A DNA stretch of 64,000 nt from Bifidobacterium catenulatum PV20-2 (GTDB taxonomy: Bacteria; Actinomycetota; Actinomycetes; Actinomycetales; Bifidobacteriaceae): the NCBI RefSeq assembly GCF_000800455.1, contig NZ_CP007456.1, positions 1 through 64,000 on the forward strand. The letters are read 5' to 3'. Below the pieces are notes generated by a model. It worked only from the letters and a program-made list of their open reading frames with translations. It had not been told where the DNA came from and did not search any database. Shown here one piece after another: positions 56,161 to 64,000 of this stretch. Each line of letters opens with the position of its first letter. Positions within the stretch are counted from its first letter, which is position 1. Both the position numbers and the translations under genes were made by a program.

Positions 56161-56213
56161 GCACATGCTTGTGATTGGTTTTGTTTTGGCTTTGTTCGCC
56201 TAAGATGGAATTC

Positions 56214-57278
56214 ATGACTATCACGCTCATCGATGAGGCGCGTTACGACGCCGAAATGGACGAAACAGTACTGCCTGCGCTGCGTAACTGCATGGCGGAA
56301 GGCTGGATGGAACCTGCCACCGTTGATTGGGATGGCAATATGCTGCCTAAGCTGGAACATCCTGGACGGTTGCATTACTACTGCTACGACGCGCACAAAT
56401 TCGACGCATTACGTGAAGACGGCGCATCGGGCGTATTCCGCGGTGCGGTGGTGATTTCGCACGGATTCACCGAATTCGGACGTAAATACAGCGAAATGGT
56501 GTGGTACTTCCTACTGGCCGGCTACTCCGTATGCGTGTTCGAACATCGCGGACACGGCCATTCCACGCACGACATGAGCAACCCGAGCCTGGTATGGATC
56601 GACGATTGGCGCCGGTATGTGGCCGATTTCGCCACGTTCGCGCAGACCGTGGGGCGCGAAGCGGCCGGCGATGGCCCAATGTACTTGTACTGCCATTCCA
56701 TGGGCGGTGGCATCGGTGCGGCTGTGCTGGAACGCTACCCGTCGTTGTTCGACAAAGCGGTGCTGTCCGCGCCGATGATCGCGCCGGTGGTCGGTATGCC
56801 AACGTGGATTGCACGCATTGTGGTCGGCGTGATCTGCGGGCTTGGTTTCGGCAAATCGCGCGTGTTCGGCCATACCGATTTCGACGGAAACCTCAATCCC
56901 GACGATTACGAGGGAGCCTCCGAATCTCGCATCCGCTGGTTCCACAAGCAGCGTTTGGCAGACAAGTCATGCCAGACCAACGCGGCCACGTTCGATTGGG
57001 CGAACCAGGCGATGGCGCTTTCCCGAGCCGTGCTCAAACCCGACATGTGCGGAGCCATCGAAGCCCCGGTATTGCTATTCCAAGCCGGCCGCGACGTGTG
57101 GGTGCTCAACGGGCCACAAGATGACTTCGTTGAACGTGTGCGAGAAGGTGGCGGTTCCATCGAAAAAGTGCGATACAGCAAATCGCTGCATGAGATCTTC
57201 TCCATGCCCAACGCGATGGTCGGGCCGTACGTGGACAAGATCCTCGATTTCTACAACGCCCCGGAAGCGACATTGTAG
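56214..57278 (+). CDS. Alpha/beta hydrolase, lysophospholipase (PldB-like)
   Basis: The 354-residue serine hydrolase has nucleophile Ser162 in CHSMGGG, Asp in AGRDVWV and His in SLHEIF, and the N-terminal HGFTEFGRKY and FEHRGHGHS blocks of the lysophospholipase/monoacylglycerol-lipase group. It is soluble, without signal peptide. I prefer ATG 56214; ATG 56205 would add three residues. It is divergent from the peptide-kinase operon. Confidence 0.88.
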   Translation: MTITLIDEARYDAEMDETVLPALRNCMAEGWMEPATVDWDGNMLPKLEHPGRLHYYCYDAHKFDALREDGASGVFRGAVVISHGFTEFGRKYSEMVWYFLLAGYSVCVFEHRGHGHSTHDMSNPSLVWIDDWRRYVADFATFAQTVGREAAGDGPMYLYCHSMGGGIGAAVLERYPSLFDKAVLSAPMIAPVVGMPTWIARIVVGVICGLGFGKSRVFGHTDFDGNLNPDDYEGASESRIRWFHKQRLADKSCQTNAATFDWANQAMALSRAVLKPDMCGAIEAPVLLFQAGRDVWVLNGPQDDFVERVREGGGSIEKVRYSKSLHEIFSMPNAMVGPYVDKILDFYNAPEATL

Positions 57279-57479
57279 GTGCGGAAACAACGGGAATAAG
57301 CGGTATTCCAGAGGGGCGCGTCCAAAGGGGGTGCACCCCAATTTTTATAGACAAATACGGTGACGACGGATAGTTTTACCGGAAAACCAGGGGGATGTCT
57401 GACAATGTTCTTTGCTTCATGATATTTCGAGGAATGTCGATCACGCCATGGAAGGCGTTCGAATTACAGAGAGAATATT

Positions 57480-60068
57480 ATGAAGCGATATCAAACAACT
57501 TTGGGCAAAGCTGTAATTTCCGCTATTGCCGCTTGTTCCATGCTGCTCCCGATTTCCGTCGCATCCGCCGATGCTCCGGGCATCTCCGTGAAGCAGGGCG
57601 CGGGATACACCGCCACTAAGATTTCCCATCCGAATAATAGTCTCGGCCAGGATGACGGCATCGTCAATATTGACAAGAACGGCAATTCGACCGTGGCCGA
57701 CGGCGACGCCGATCGCGGCCAGAGCTACGCCTGGTCGTCACTCGGATATGGCGACTGGATGTATGTGGGCACCTGCTATTCCGCGATGGGCTCCACGCTC
57801 AAGCACATCGCCTACAACCTGGGCACTTCCTACGCGAAGCTCAAGGCGGGCGTCGACGTGCTGTTCAACGGCGAGCTGTATCTCGATAACGGTGAGAACC
57901 ACAGCCTGCTGCTGAAGATCAACACCAAGACCGGCGAGACGAAGATTGTCGTGCCGCCGGTTCAGATCGCCACCGGCGGCAAGATGAACGTGAACGGCTA
58001 CCGTGCGGCCGTCGAATTCCACGACAAGCTGTACTTCGCCGCGGCCGCGCAGGGCACTCCGTATCTGCTGGAAGTCGATCCGAAGGACGATTCCTCCAAG
58101 ATCGTGTACCAGAGCGGCGGTGTGGCCCCGGGCATTTCCACGGGCATCCGTGGTCTGGCCGTGATGAACAACGAGCTCATCGCCAGCATGATCGGCGCCC
58201 AAGGCGCGTACATCGTGGCTTCCTCCGATCCGTCCGCCGGTGCCGACTCGTTCCGCACCATCGCCACACAGCAGGATCTGCTGAACTATCCTGCGTACCA
58301 CTACACCGACAACATCTTCGGCGGCGCCATCTGGGATATGGTGACGTTCAACAATCGCCTGTATATCACCGTCGTCACCGGCACCGCGAATAACAAGCAG
58401 TCGTTCGCGCTGTTCCGCGGCGAGGAAGGCACCGACGGCAAGTGGACGTACACGCCGCTCGTAGGCAACCCGGCCGACGGCGCGCGCTACGAATACGGCT
58501 TCGGCACCACCCGTTCCGGCGCGGCCAACATGGTGGTCTACAAGAACCACCTGTACATCGGCGGCTACAACGATCCGATGGTGGCGCTGCCGGACGTGCT
58601 CAGCACCATGAAGTTCAAGAACCTGTACGACGACATGTCCAACCCGGTGAACCTGTGGCGCATGGACGCCGACGAGAACTTCGAACTCGTGGCGGGCTCC
58701 GATGGAGACAAGTACTTCAAAGCTCCGAAGGGCACCATCGACGGCGAGACCATGCGCGCCGGCCTTGGCGAGGAACATGACATCAGCCGTTACCTCAACC
58801 AGTACGTGTGGCGCATGCAGTCGTATGACGGCAAGATGTACGCGGGCACCTTCGACATCAGCGACCTGTCCTACCCGGTGACGCAGTTCGCCAACGGCGA
58901 CATCCTCCACCGCACTCCGGAGGAGTGGAAGAAGCAGATCGAATACATCAAGAAGTTCCTAGAGACAACGGAAACCGACGCTTCCGGCACCTCCACCTAC
59001 GCTCTCATCGATGGCTCGGATGCTGATGGCGGTGCTGCTGATGCCGCCACGGCCGACGATATCGCCAAAGTGCAGCGCATGGAATCGCTGATGCAGGAGA
59101 TGCAGGGCGACCTGGAATCCAAGCAGACCGACGTGCAGACCGACGACGCCGCTCCGATGGCGCCTGACGATGCCGAGGAATACACGATCGAGAATCGTGA
59201 GGACTTCCAGAAGATGCTGGAGGAGCTGCTGGCCCTGTACCAGCAGGTCAAGCCGATGCTGCCGGACTACGTCGTCGAACAGCTTGACAAGTGGCTCACG
59301 CAGGAGAACGTCGAGAACTTCACCTACTTCGTGGGCGTATGCCGTTACCTGCACTACGCGAACTCCGAAAAGCGTGGCTTCGACATGGTGGTCACCTCCG
59401 ATGGTCTGAACTTCCAGACCGTCACCCGCAACGGCTTCGGCGACAACAACAACCACGGTCTGCGCGTGTTCGCCGTGACCAACTCCGGTCTGGCCGTCGG
59501 CACCGCCAACCCGTACCATGGCGCGCAGGTCTGGCTGCTGAATGACGGCACCGAAGTGAAGAACGCCTCGTTGACCGCGGGCAACGCCTTCGTCTACGAC
59601 AAGTACGATTCCGCAGCTGCCGCCCCGAATGCGGCCGGTCTGAACGTGGGCATCGACTTCAACGGCAACACCGTGGAAAGCGTCGAATACAACTACAAGA
59701 CCCTGGTGGCCGGCACGGATTACGTGGTGAACGAGGACGGTTCCGGCATCACGCTGACCAGCGCGTTCCTCAACGCCCAGGAGACCGGCAGCACCGGTTC
59801 CGTGGTGGTGCGGTTCAACCGCGGAGCGCGAGTGGACTTCACGGTCGATGTGAAGGACAGCACGCCAGACAAGCCGAATCCGGATAATCCGGTAACTCCG
59901 ACTCAGCCATCCAAGCCAACCACTCCGACTGTCCAGCAGGGCGCCAATGCGCCTGCCGACGTCATCTCCAACACCGGTTCCAATGTGATGGGCATGATTG
60001 TGGCTGCTGCAGTGCTGGTATTGGCCGGTGGTGCGATGCTGCTACTGCGTCGTCAGCGCAACAAGTAA
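57480..60068 (+). CDS. Large surface protein with X2 domain and C-terminal anchor
   Basis: The 862-residue protein has an N-terminal signal peptide (about 1-30, ending SVASADA), a long Gly/Asp/Asn-rich region with repeated short motifs (about 35-480, possibly a beta-propeller), an acidic low-complexity stretch (about 500-565), an X2-type Ig-like domain (about 700-795), a Pro/Thr linker, and a C-terminal hydrophobic helix followed by RRQRNK. Before the helix lies VISNTGS, not the usual LPxTG or LAxTG. The function is unknown; attachment to a glycan surface is a guess. No strong ribosome site precedes ATG 57480 beyond GAGAGAA. Confidence 0.8.
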   Translation: MKRYQTTLGKAVISAIAACSMLLPISVASADAPGISVKQGAGYTATKISHPNNSLGQDDGIVNIDKNGNSTVADGDADRGQSYAWSSLGYGDWMYVGTCYSAMGSTLKHIAYNLGTSYAKLKAGVDVLFNGELYLDNGENHSLLLKINTKTGETKIVVPPVQIATGGKMNVNGYRAAVEFHDKLYFAAAAQGTPYLLEVDPKDDSSKIVYQSGGVAPGISTGIRGLAVMNNELIASMIGAQGAYIVASSDPSAGADSFRTIATQQDLLNYPAYHYTDNIFGGAIWDMVTFNNRLYITVVTGTANNKQSFALFRGEEGTDGKWTYTPLVGNPADGARYEYGFGTTRSGAANMVVYKNHLYIGGYNDPMVALPDVLSTMKFKNLYDDMSNPVNLWRMDADENFELVAGSDGDKYFKAPKGTIDGETMRAGLGEEHDISRYLNQYVWRMQSYDGKMYAGTFDISDLSYPVTQFANGDILHRTPEEWKKQIEYIKKFLETTETDASGTSTYALIDGSDADGGAADAATADDIAKVQRMESLMQEMQGDLESKQTDVQTDDAAPMAPDDAEEYTIENREDFQKMLEELLALYQQVKPMLPDYVVEQLDKWLTQENVENFTYFVGVCRYLHYANSEKRGFDMVVTSDGLNFQTVTRNGFGDNNNHGLRVFAVTNSGLAVGTANPYHGAQVWLLNDGTEVKNASLTAGNAFVYDKYDSAAAAPNAAGLNVGIDFNGNTVESVEYNYKTLVAGTDYVVNEDGSGITLTSAFLNAQETGSTGSVVVRFNRGARVDFTVDVKDSTPDKPNPDNPVTPTQPSKPTTPTVQQGANAPADVISNTGSNVMGMIVAAAVLVLAGGAMLLLRRQRNK

Positions 60069-60376
60069 TCGCCCGATCGCTGCTGTAACCGCGCAATAAA
60101 ATGCCGGATGCTCCTCTACGGGACGTCCGGCATTTTGCATGCCTCATCGCAACACATCCCCTCACCCCCACGTGTCCGATTCTCCCGAATCGGACATTCG
60201 CAATCCAAAATCCGTACTCTGTGTGCCCGTTTCTGGTGAATCGGACGCGCCGTCCCATCAATCTCTGCTCCATGTGTCCGTTTCTCCCGAATCGGACATG
60301 CGAGGTATGGCAGAAGGACATATAAGCGTGTACGGTGTGCGATGAACGGAGGGACGTACAAGGAAGGAACCGTGTC
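60069..60376. repeat. Terminator plus three-unit palindrome array, 51-bp period
   Basis: AAAATGCCGGA (60098-60108) and TCCGGCATTTT (60126-60136) form the terminator of the surface-protein gene. Palindrome units follow at 60175, 60226 and 60277, exactly 51 bases apart, each TCCG(A/T)TTCT-NNN-GAATCGGA-like. Linkers are about 29 bases. The transporter gene begins 80 bases after the last unit. Confidence 0.88.
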
Positions 60377-61279
60377 GTGACAGGGAAAACGTTCGAGCGC
60401 ACGCCGAAGGACCTGATTATCGGCATCGCAATGACCCTGTGCGGCGGCGTACTGTGGGGTATCAATGCGACCGTCTCCAAAATCCTCATGAACACGTACC
60501 ACGCTTCACCACTGTGGCTTGCATGCGTGCGCGAACTGCTCGGCGGCGTGCTTTTCCTTATCTGCTCGGCCGCGCTGACTCCGAAACTGTTCACCGGCGC
60601 GCTACGCGATCGCAAATCATATCCGCGACTGCTGGCCACCGCCATCGTATGCGTGCTGCTGGTGCAGGTCGCATACCTCGAATCCATCGACTGGACCAAT
60701 TCCGGCACCGCGACCGTGCTGCAAAGCCTGAACCTGCTGTTCGTGCTGGCATACGTATGCATTCGCGGGCGACGATTGCCGGGCAAACGTGAAGCGATCG
60801 GTGTGGCGCTCGCCTTCATAGGGACCGCGCTTATCGCCACTGGTGGCGATCTCACCACGCTGAAATTACCTTTGATGGGATTGGTTTGGGGATTGGTGAA
60901 CTCGCTTTCCACTGCCGCGATGTCGATTTTGCCGGTGAAGCTGATGGCGAAATGGGGCAATTTTACGGTGAACGGCATCACTTTCGTGCTTTCTGGGATT
61001 ATGCTGCTGCCGATTGTGCGCCCGTGGTCGACTGAGCCGCATCTGGATGTGATGGGCGTCGGTTTGATGGTGTTTACCGTGATGTGCGGCACGTTTGGTG
61101 CGTTCTGGCTATTCATGGCCGGAGTGTTGCGCGTCGGCTCGATGCGCGCCACCATGCTTGGCACCAGTGAGCCGGTGATGGCCACGGTTTCCGCGGTGGC
61201 ATGGACGGGAGCCGTGTTCGAGCCGACCGATCTGGTTGGTTTTGTGATGATTTTCGTCATGGTGTTTTTGGTGCGTTAG
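60377..61279 (+). CDS. EamA/DMT superfamily transporter
   Basis: The 300-residue protein has ten predicted membrane helices in two EamA repeats (GGVLWGINATVSKILMN at the start; the second half begins near residue 155). Family members export amino acids or other metabolites; the substrate is unknown. GTG 60377 follows AAGGAAGGA. The gene is bracketed by the two palindrome arrays at 60.2 and 61.3 kb, so it may have been inserted or duplicated with them. Confidence 0.87.
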   Translation: MTGKTFERTPKDLIIGIAMTLCGGVLWGINATVSKILMNTYHASPLWLACVRELLGGVLFLICSAALTPKLFTGALRDRKSYPRLLATAIVCVLLVQVAYLESIDWTNSGTATVLQSLNLLFVLAYVCIRGRRLPGKREAIGVALAFIGTALIATGGDLTTLKLPLMGLVWGLVNSLSTAAMSILPVKLMAKWGNFTVNGITFVLSGIMLLPIVRPWSTEPHLDVMGVGLMVFTVMCGTFGAFWLFMAGVLRVGSMRATMLGTSEPVMATVSAVAWTGAVFEPTDLVGFVMIFVMVFLVR

Positions 61280-61287
61280 CCTTTTGT

Positions 61288-61513
61288 CCGTTTCTGGTGA
61301 ATCGGACATTCGCAACTCCAAATCCGTATCCTACGTGTCCGTTTCTCCCGATTCGGACACACGGTGTTACGTTTGGGGCGTCTGAGTATCCGATTCTGCA
61401 GAATCGGACACGTAAGGTTGCTTTGGGGGTGCAGGAGTGTCCGATTCGGGAGAAACGGACGTTTACGGTACAGATTCGGGTCTTCAGATGTCCGATTCGC
61501 CAGAATCGGACAC
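61288..61513. repeat. Five-unit palindrome array, 51-bp period
   Basis: Units start at 61288, 61339, 61390, 61441 and 61492, each exactly 51 bases from the next. Unit 4 (TCCGATTCGGGAGAAACGGA) is in reverse orientation to the others. The linker after unit 1 matches that of the 60.2-kb array at 22 of 29 positions. The other linkers are mostly different. Confidence 0.9.
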
Positions 61514-61537
61514 GTAGGCTGACTGAGCCTGCGCCCC

Positions 61538-62383
61538 CTAATCCTGATCGTCCTGCTCGTAGATGGCGGTGGTGATTTGCTCGCGCAGTTTGGCGAAATC
61601 CGGATGCTTGCGCATCTTCTCCATATTGTCGGGATCATCCAGATCGCAAGGAATGTCAATCGGGATGTCCATTTTGATGGTGCCGGGATGCGCGCTCATC
61701 ACAATCACCCTGGTAGCCAGGAAAATGGCCTCGTCAACGCTGTGCGTGATGAAGAAGACGGTTTTCTTTTTCTCCTCCCAGATGCGCAGCAGCTCGTTCT
61801 GCAGGCGCTCGCGCGTCAGGGCGTCCAATGCGCCGTACGGCTCGTCCATCAGAATCACATCGGGATCCGTGGCGAGCACGCGGGCGATCTGCGCGCGCTG
61901 CTGCATGCCTCCGGAAAGCTCGTACGGACGTCGTTCTGCGGCATCTTTCAGCCCGACCAGCTCAAGATAGTGCTCGGCGATCTGCGCGCGCTCCGTAGGC
62001 TTGACTCCCTGCATTCTCATGCCGAATTCCACGTTTTTGCGGACGGTGAGCCAAGGATACAGCGGTGGTTTCTGGAATACGACGCCGCGTCGCGGGCTGG
62101 GGCCGTCGACCTTGCGTCCCTGGGCGACGATTTCGCCGTCGGAGGGCTTTTCGAATCCGGCCAGCATGTTCAGCAACGTGGTCTTGCCGCATCCGGAGCG
62201 TCCGACGACGCAGATGAAATCATGCTCCTTGATCTGCAGGTTGATGTCATGCAGTGCGGTGACTTCCGCGTTCTCCTGCGTGGTGTAACGCTTGTTGACC
62301 CCGCGTATGTCGACGGCGATGCCCTGCGCCGCCATGGTCTGCTTCTCGGTCAGTTCGCTCCATGTCATGTCGTTGGCGTTCAT
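61538..62383 (-). CDS. ABC transporter ATP-binding protein, taurine/sulfonate type
   Basis: The 281-residue ATPase has Walker A GRSGCGKTTL, the signature LSGGMQQR and Walker B VILMDEPYGALDAL. It matches the SsuB/TauB group that powers uptake of sulfonates, nitrate or related small organics. The binding protein and permease genes lie next to it on the same strand. The five-unit repeat array lies just beyond its end. Confidence 0.92.
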   Translation of the reverse strand: MNANDMTWSELTEKQTMAAQGIAVDIRGVNKRYTTQENAEVTALHDINLQIKEHDFICVVGRSGCGKTTLLNMLAGFEKPSDGEIVAQGRKVDGPSPRRGVVFQKPPLYPWLTVRKNVEFGMRMQGVKPTERAQIAEHYLELVGLKDAAERRPYELSGGMQQRAQIARVLATDPDVILMDEPYGALDALTRERLQNELLRIWEEKKKTVFFITHSVDEAIFLATRVIVMSAHPGTIKMDIPIDIPCDLDDPDNMEKMRKHPDFAKLREQITTAIYEQDDQD

Positions 62384-62425
62384 GGTTCAGGTCCTTTCTT
62401 GACGGCTGGTGATGCCTGTGGCGCG

Positions 62426-63559
62426 TCATTCCGCCACGGCGTCGATGGCGTCGGTGTACAGCGCCGTTTCATAGGTGTCGTTCACGGTGTCCAGGCTGTT
62501 CTGCGATTTGAGGAATTTCGCTGTGGATTTGAGGATGGCGGGCAGTTCGCCGTGGAACGATTCGCTTTGCGCCTTGGCCTGCGGATAGGTGTATCCCTTC
62601 ATCTGCGTGAGCACGTCCTTTTTGGCGGTGCCCAGCTGGGATGCGATGGCTTCGGCGGAGCTGTCCGGCTTGGTTTTCAGCAGGCCCGCGGCATAGTCTT
62701 CGACGGCGGTCCAGGTTTTCATCGCGCCGGGGTTCGCCGTGATGAAGTCGGTGGATGCGATTTCCATGTCGTACGTCGCGGAGCCGCTTTTGGCGGTTTC
62801 GGCGCTGGATGTCACGATGTGCCCGTCGGCGGCCTTCAGTTTGGAAAGCACGGGATCCCACACCCAGGCCGCGTCGATTTCCTTGCGATTCCATGCGCCG
62901 GCCATTTTGTCGGGATCGAGGTTGATGAGGTTCACGCTGGTTTCGCTCATTCCCGCTTTGCTCAGCGCGCTCAGCAGGCTGAAATGCGAGGTGGAGCCGA
63001 AGGGGACCGCGATGTTCTTGCCTGCGAGATCCTTGATGGTTTTGGCGGATTCGACATTGGTCACCAGCGATTCGGCCTCGCCGATGACGTCATGGATCCA
63101 TACGATTTTCACCGGCAGGCTCAGCGGTGCGGAAACCGCGCGGACCGAGGGGCTTGATCCCGCCAGGCCGATGTCGATCGAGCGGGAGCCGAAGGCTTGG
63201 ATCACGTCGCCGCCGGAATTGAACTGGTTCCATTGGATGGTGGCTTTCGGCATGCAGGCTTCTAGCAGGCCGAGATCCTTGACGATCAGATCGGCGTTCG
63301 GAATGGATTGCCATGCGATGCGGATGGTTCCGGTGAAGTCGTCGTTGGTGTCGACCGGGCAGGTGGTTGTGGCGCCGGTGGGGGAGATGCCGGCGATTTC
63401 GTAGGCCGTCGGCATGGCTCCGCAGGCCGTGGTGCCGGCCAGCATGCCGGCCGCGATTATGGCGGCCATGCTTTTGCCGAGCAGTCGTGTGGCGTGCGCC
63501 GAAGCGTGGGTTGTGGTGCGGTTCGTGGTGTGCGCCGGGAAGTGGGTTGCGTCGCTCAT
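62426..63559 (-). CDS. ABC transporter substrate-binding lipoprotein, TauA-like
   Basis: The 377-residue protein has a long polar start, then a signal region with lipobox AGTTAC, so it is a membrane-anchored lipoprotein. The body (GTIRIAWQSIPNADLIVKD, GSRSIDIGLAGSSPSVRA) resembles TauA/NMT1 binding proteins. The ligand may be a sulfonate, but pyrimidine-type ligands are possible in this family. AGAGGA precedes the ATG. The ATPase gene follows after 42 bases. Confidence 0.9.
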   Translation of the reverse strand: MSDATHFPAHTTNRTTTHASAHATRLLGKSMAAIIAAGMLAGTTACGAMPTAYEIAGISPTGATTTCPVDTNDDFTGTIRIAWQSIPNADLIVKDLGLLEACMPKATIQWNQFNSGGDVIQAFGSRSIDIGLAGSSPSVRAVSAPLSLPVKIVWIHDVIGEAESLVTNVESAKTIKDLAGKNIAVPFGSTSHFSLLSALSKAGMSETSVNLINLDPDKMAGAWNRKEIDAAWVWDPVLSKLKAADGHIVTSSAETAKSGSATYDMEIASTDFITANPGAMKTWTAVEDYAAGLLKTKPDSSAEAIASQLGTAKKDVLTQMKGYTYPQAKAQSESFHGELPAILKSTAKFLKSQNSLDTVNDTYETALYTDAIDAVAE

Positions 63560-63619
63560 CGTCTTGTCCTCTCTTGTGTGTTGCGTTGCGGATGGTCGGT
63601 CCGCGGATGGCCGGTTCGA

Positions 63620-64000
63620 TCAGTCCTTGCCGACCCACGGTGTGACCAGTTTGGTGATGAGCACGATCAGCCCGTCCAGAAGCAGCGCCGCGATGCCGAT
63701 GACGAAGATGCAGGCGATGGTGAGCGAGGTGTTCAGCTCGGTGCCGGACAGGTAGGCGAGCGCGCCGATGCCGGGGATGCCGTTGTTGAGCTCGGCGGCC
63801 ACCACGGTGGTCCAGGCGAAGCCGACAGCCAGTCGGATGCCGTTCATGATGGAGGGCAGCGCGCTGGGAAAGATGACGAACAGGAACGCCTTGAAACGGC
63901 TTGCGCCCAGTGAGAGCGCCGAATTGGCCCGGTCCTTGTTCACTCCTTGGATGCCTTCCAGGGTGGCGAGCACGATGGGCGGGAACGCGGCGAGGAATAG
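63620..64000 (-). CDS. ABC transporter permease, partial (TauC/SsuC-like)
   Basis: Only the C-terminal 126 residues are in the window; the reading frame runs past the right edge. It has the permease EAA-type loop GASRFKAFLFVIFPSALPSIMNGIRLAVG and three membrane helices. It completes the three-part ABC transporter with the two genes to its left. Confidence 0.92.
   Translation of the reverse strand, partial: LFLAAFPPIVLATLEGIQGVNKDRANSALSLGASRFKAFLFVIFPSALPSIMNGIRLAVGFAWTTVVAAELNNGIPGIGALAYLSGTELNTSLTIACIFVIGIAALLLDGLIVLITKLVTPWVGKD

Noticed and set aside
60101..60345. Small open frames with NRT- or SDSPESD-type repeats in the palindrome arrays
   Set aside because: All arise from the 51-base (17-codon) period in open DNA; several frames are open at once and none has a ribosome site.
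60172..61513. The 51-bp-period arrays as CRISPR arrays
   Set aside because: The repeats are short, nearly fully palindromic and variable, one unit is inverted, linkers are partly shared between arrays, copies occur inside a CDS, and no cas gene is in the window.

Overview
The window looks like the replication-origin end of a Bifidobacterium chromosome, probably of the B. adolescentis group. This is judged from gene order and protein sequences; no database was searched. Base composition is high-GC. The order dnaA-dnaN-recF-DUF721-gyrB-gyrA-DUF3566 and the crgA/DUF881/sortase E/pabA beside pknB-pknA-pbpA-rodA-pstP-fhaB-fhaA block are typical of Actinobacteria. The gene mix (gdhA, ppc, glgP, putP, trpS, class E sortase) fits an anaerobic saccharolytic gut actinobacterium.

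Region by region. 1-10.9 kb: replication initiation and gyrase genes, with oriC between dnaA and dnaN (five perfect DnaA boxes). 10.9-22.6 kb: two AAA-type ATPases of the DUF234 and DUF4143 families, each with unusual repeat DNA in front, plus an MFS exporter, glutamate dehydrogenase, MscL, three tRNAs (Ile, Ala, Ala), a YgjP-like metallopeptidase, a 2-hydroxyacid (lactate-type) dehydrogenase, a CorC-type membrane protein and a beta-carbonic anhydrase. 22.8-36.4 kb: PEP carboxylase, ThrE-type exporter, proline symporter, TrpS, DUF3073, an SCP-like protein, glycogen phosphorylase, a small membrane protein and a rhomboid protease. 36.4-38.3 kb: a second dense DnaA-box cluster and a methyltransferase gene carrying an in-frame repeat array. 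38.4-51.0 kb: the cell-division and cell-wall block (CrgA, DUF881, sortase E, PabA, then seven minus-strand genes mostly overlapping by 4 bases). 51.2-64 kb: an S9 peptidase, a two-component system preceded by a small secreted-peptide gene, a lysophospholipase-like hydrolase, a large surface protein, an EamA transporter flanked by palindrome arrays, and a taurine/sulfonate-type ABC transporter cut by the window end.

Best candidates for something undescribed: (1) a three-gene operon of a 53-residue secreted peptide with a C-x7-C, Trp-rich, cationic tail, a NarL-type response regulator and a multi-pass histidine kinase, which looks like a peptide-signalling system; (2) a six-perfect-box DnaA cluster about 35 kb from oriC, possibly a DnaA titration or reactivation site; (3) a family of about 22-bp palindromes spaced exactly 51 bp apart, in two arrays flanking one transporter gene and again in frame inside a methyltransferase gene; (4) three hairpin elements of 88-99 bp at gene ends, with aligned cores and compensating changes in their stems; (5) a 49-bp perfect palindrome and a 23-bp-period direct repeat in front of the two ATPase genes.
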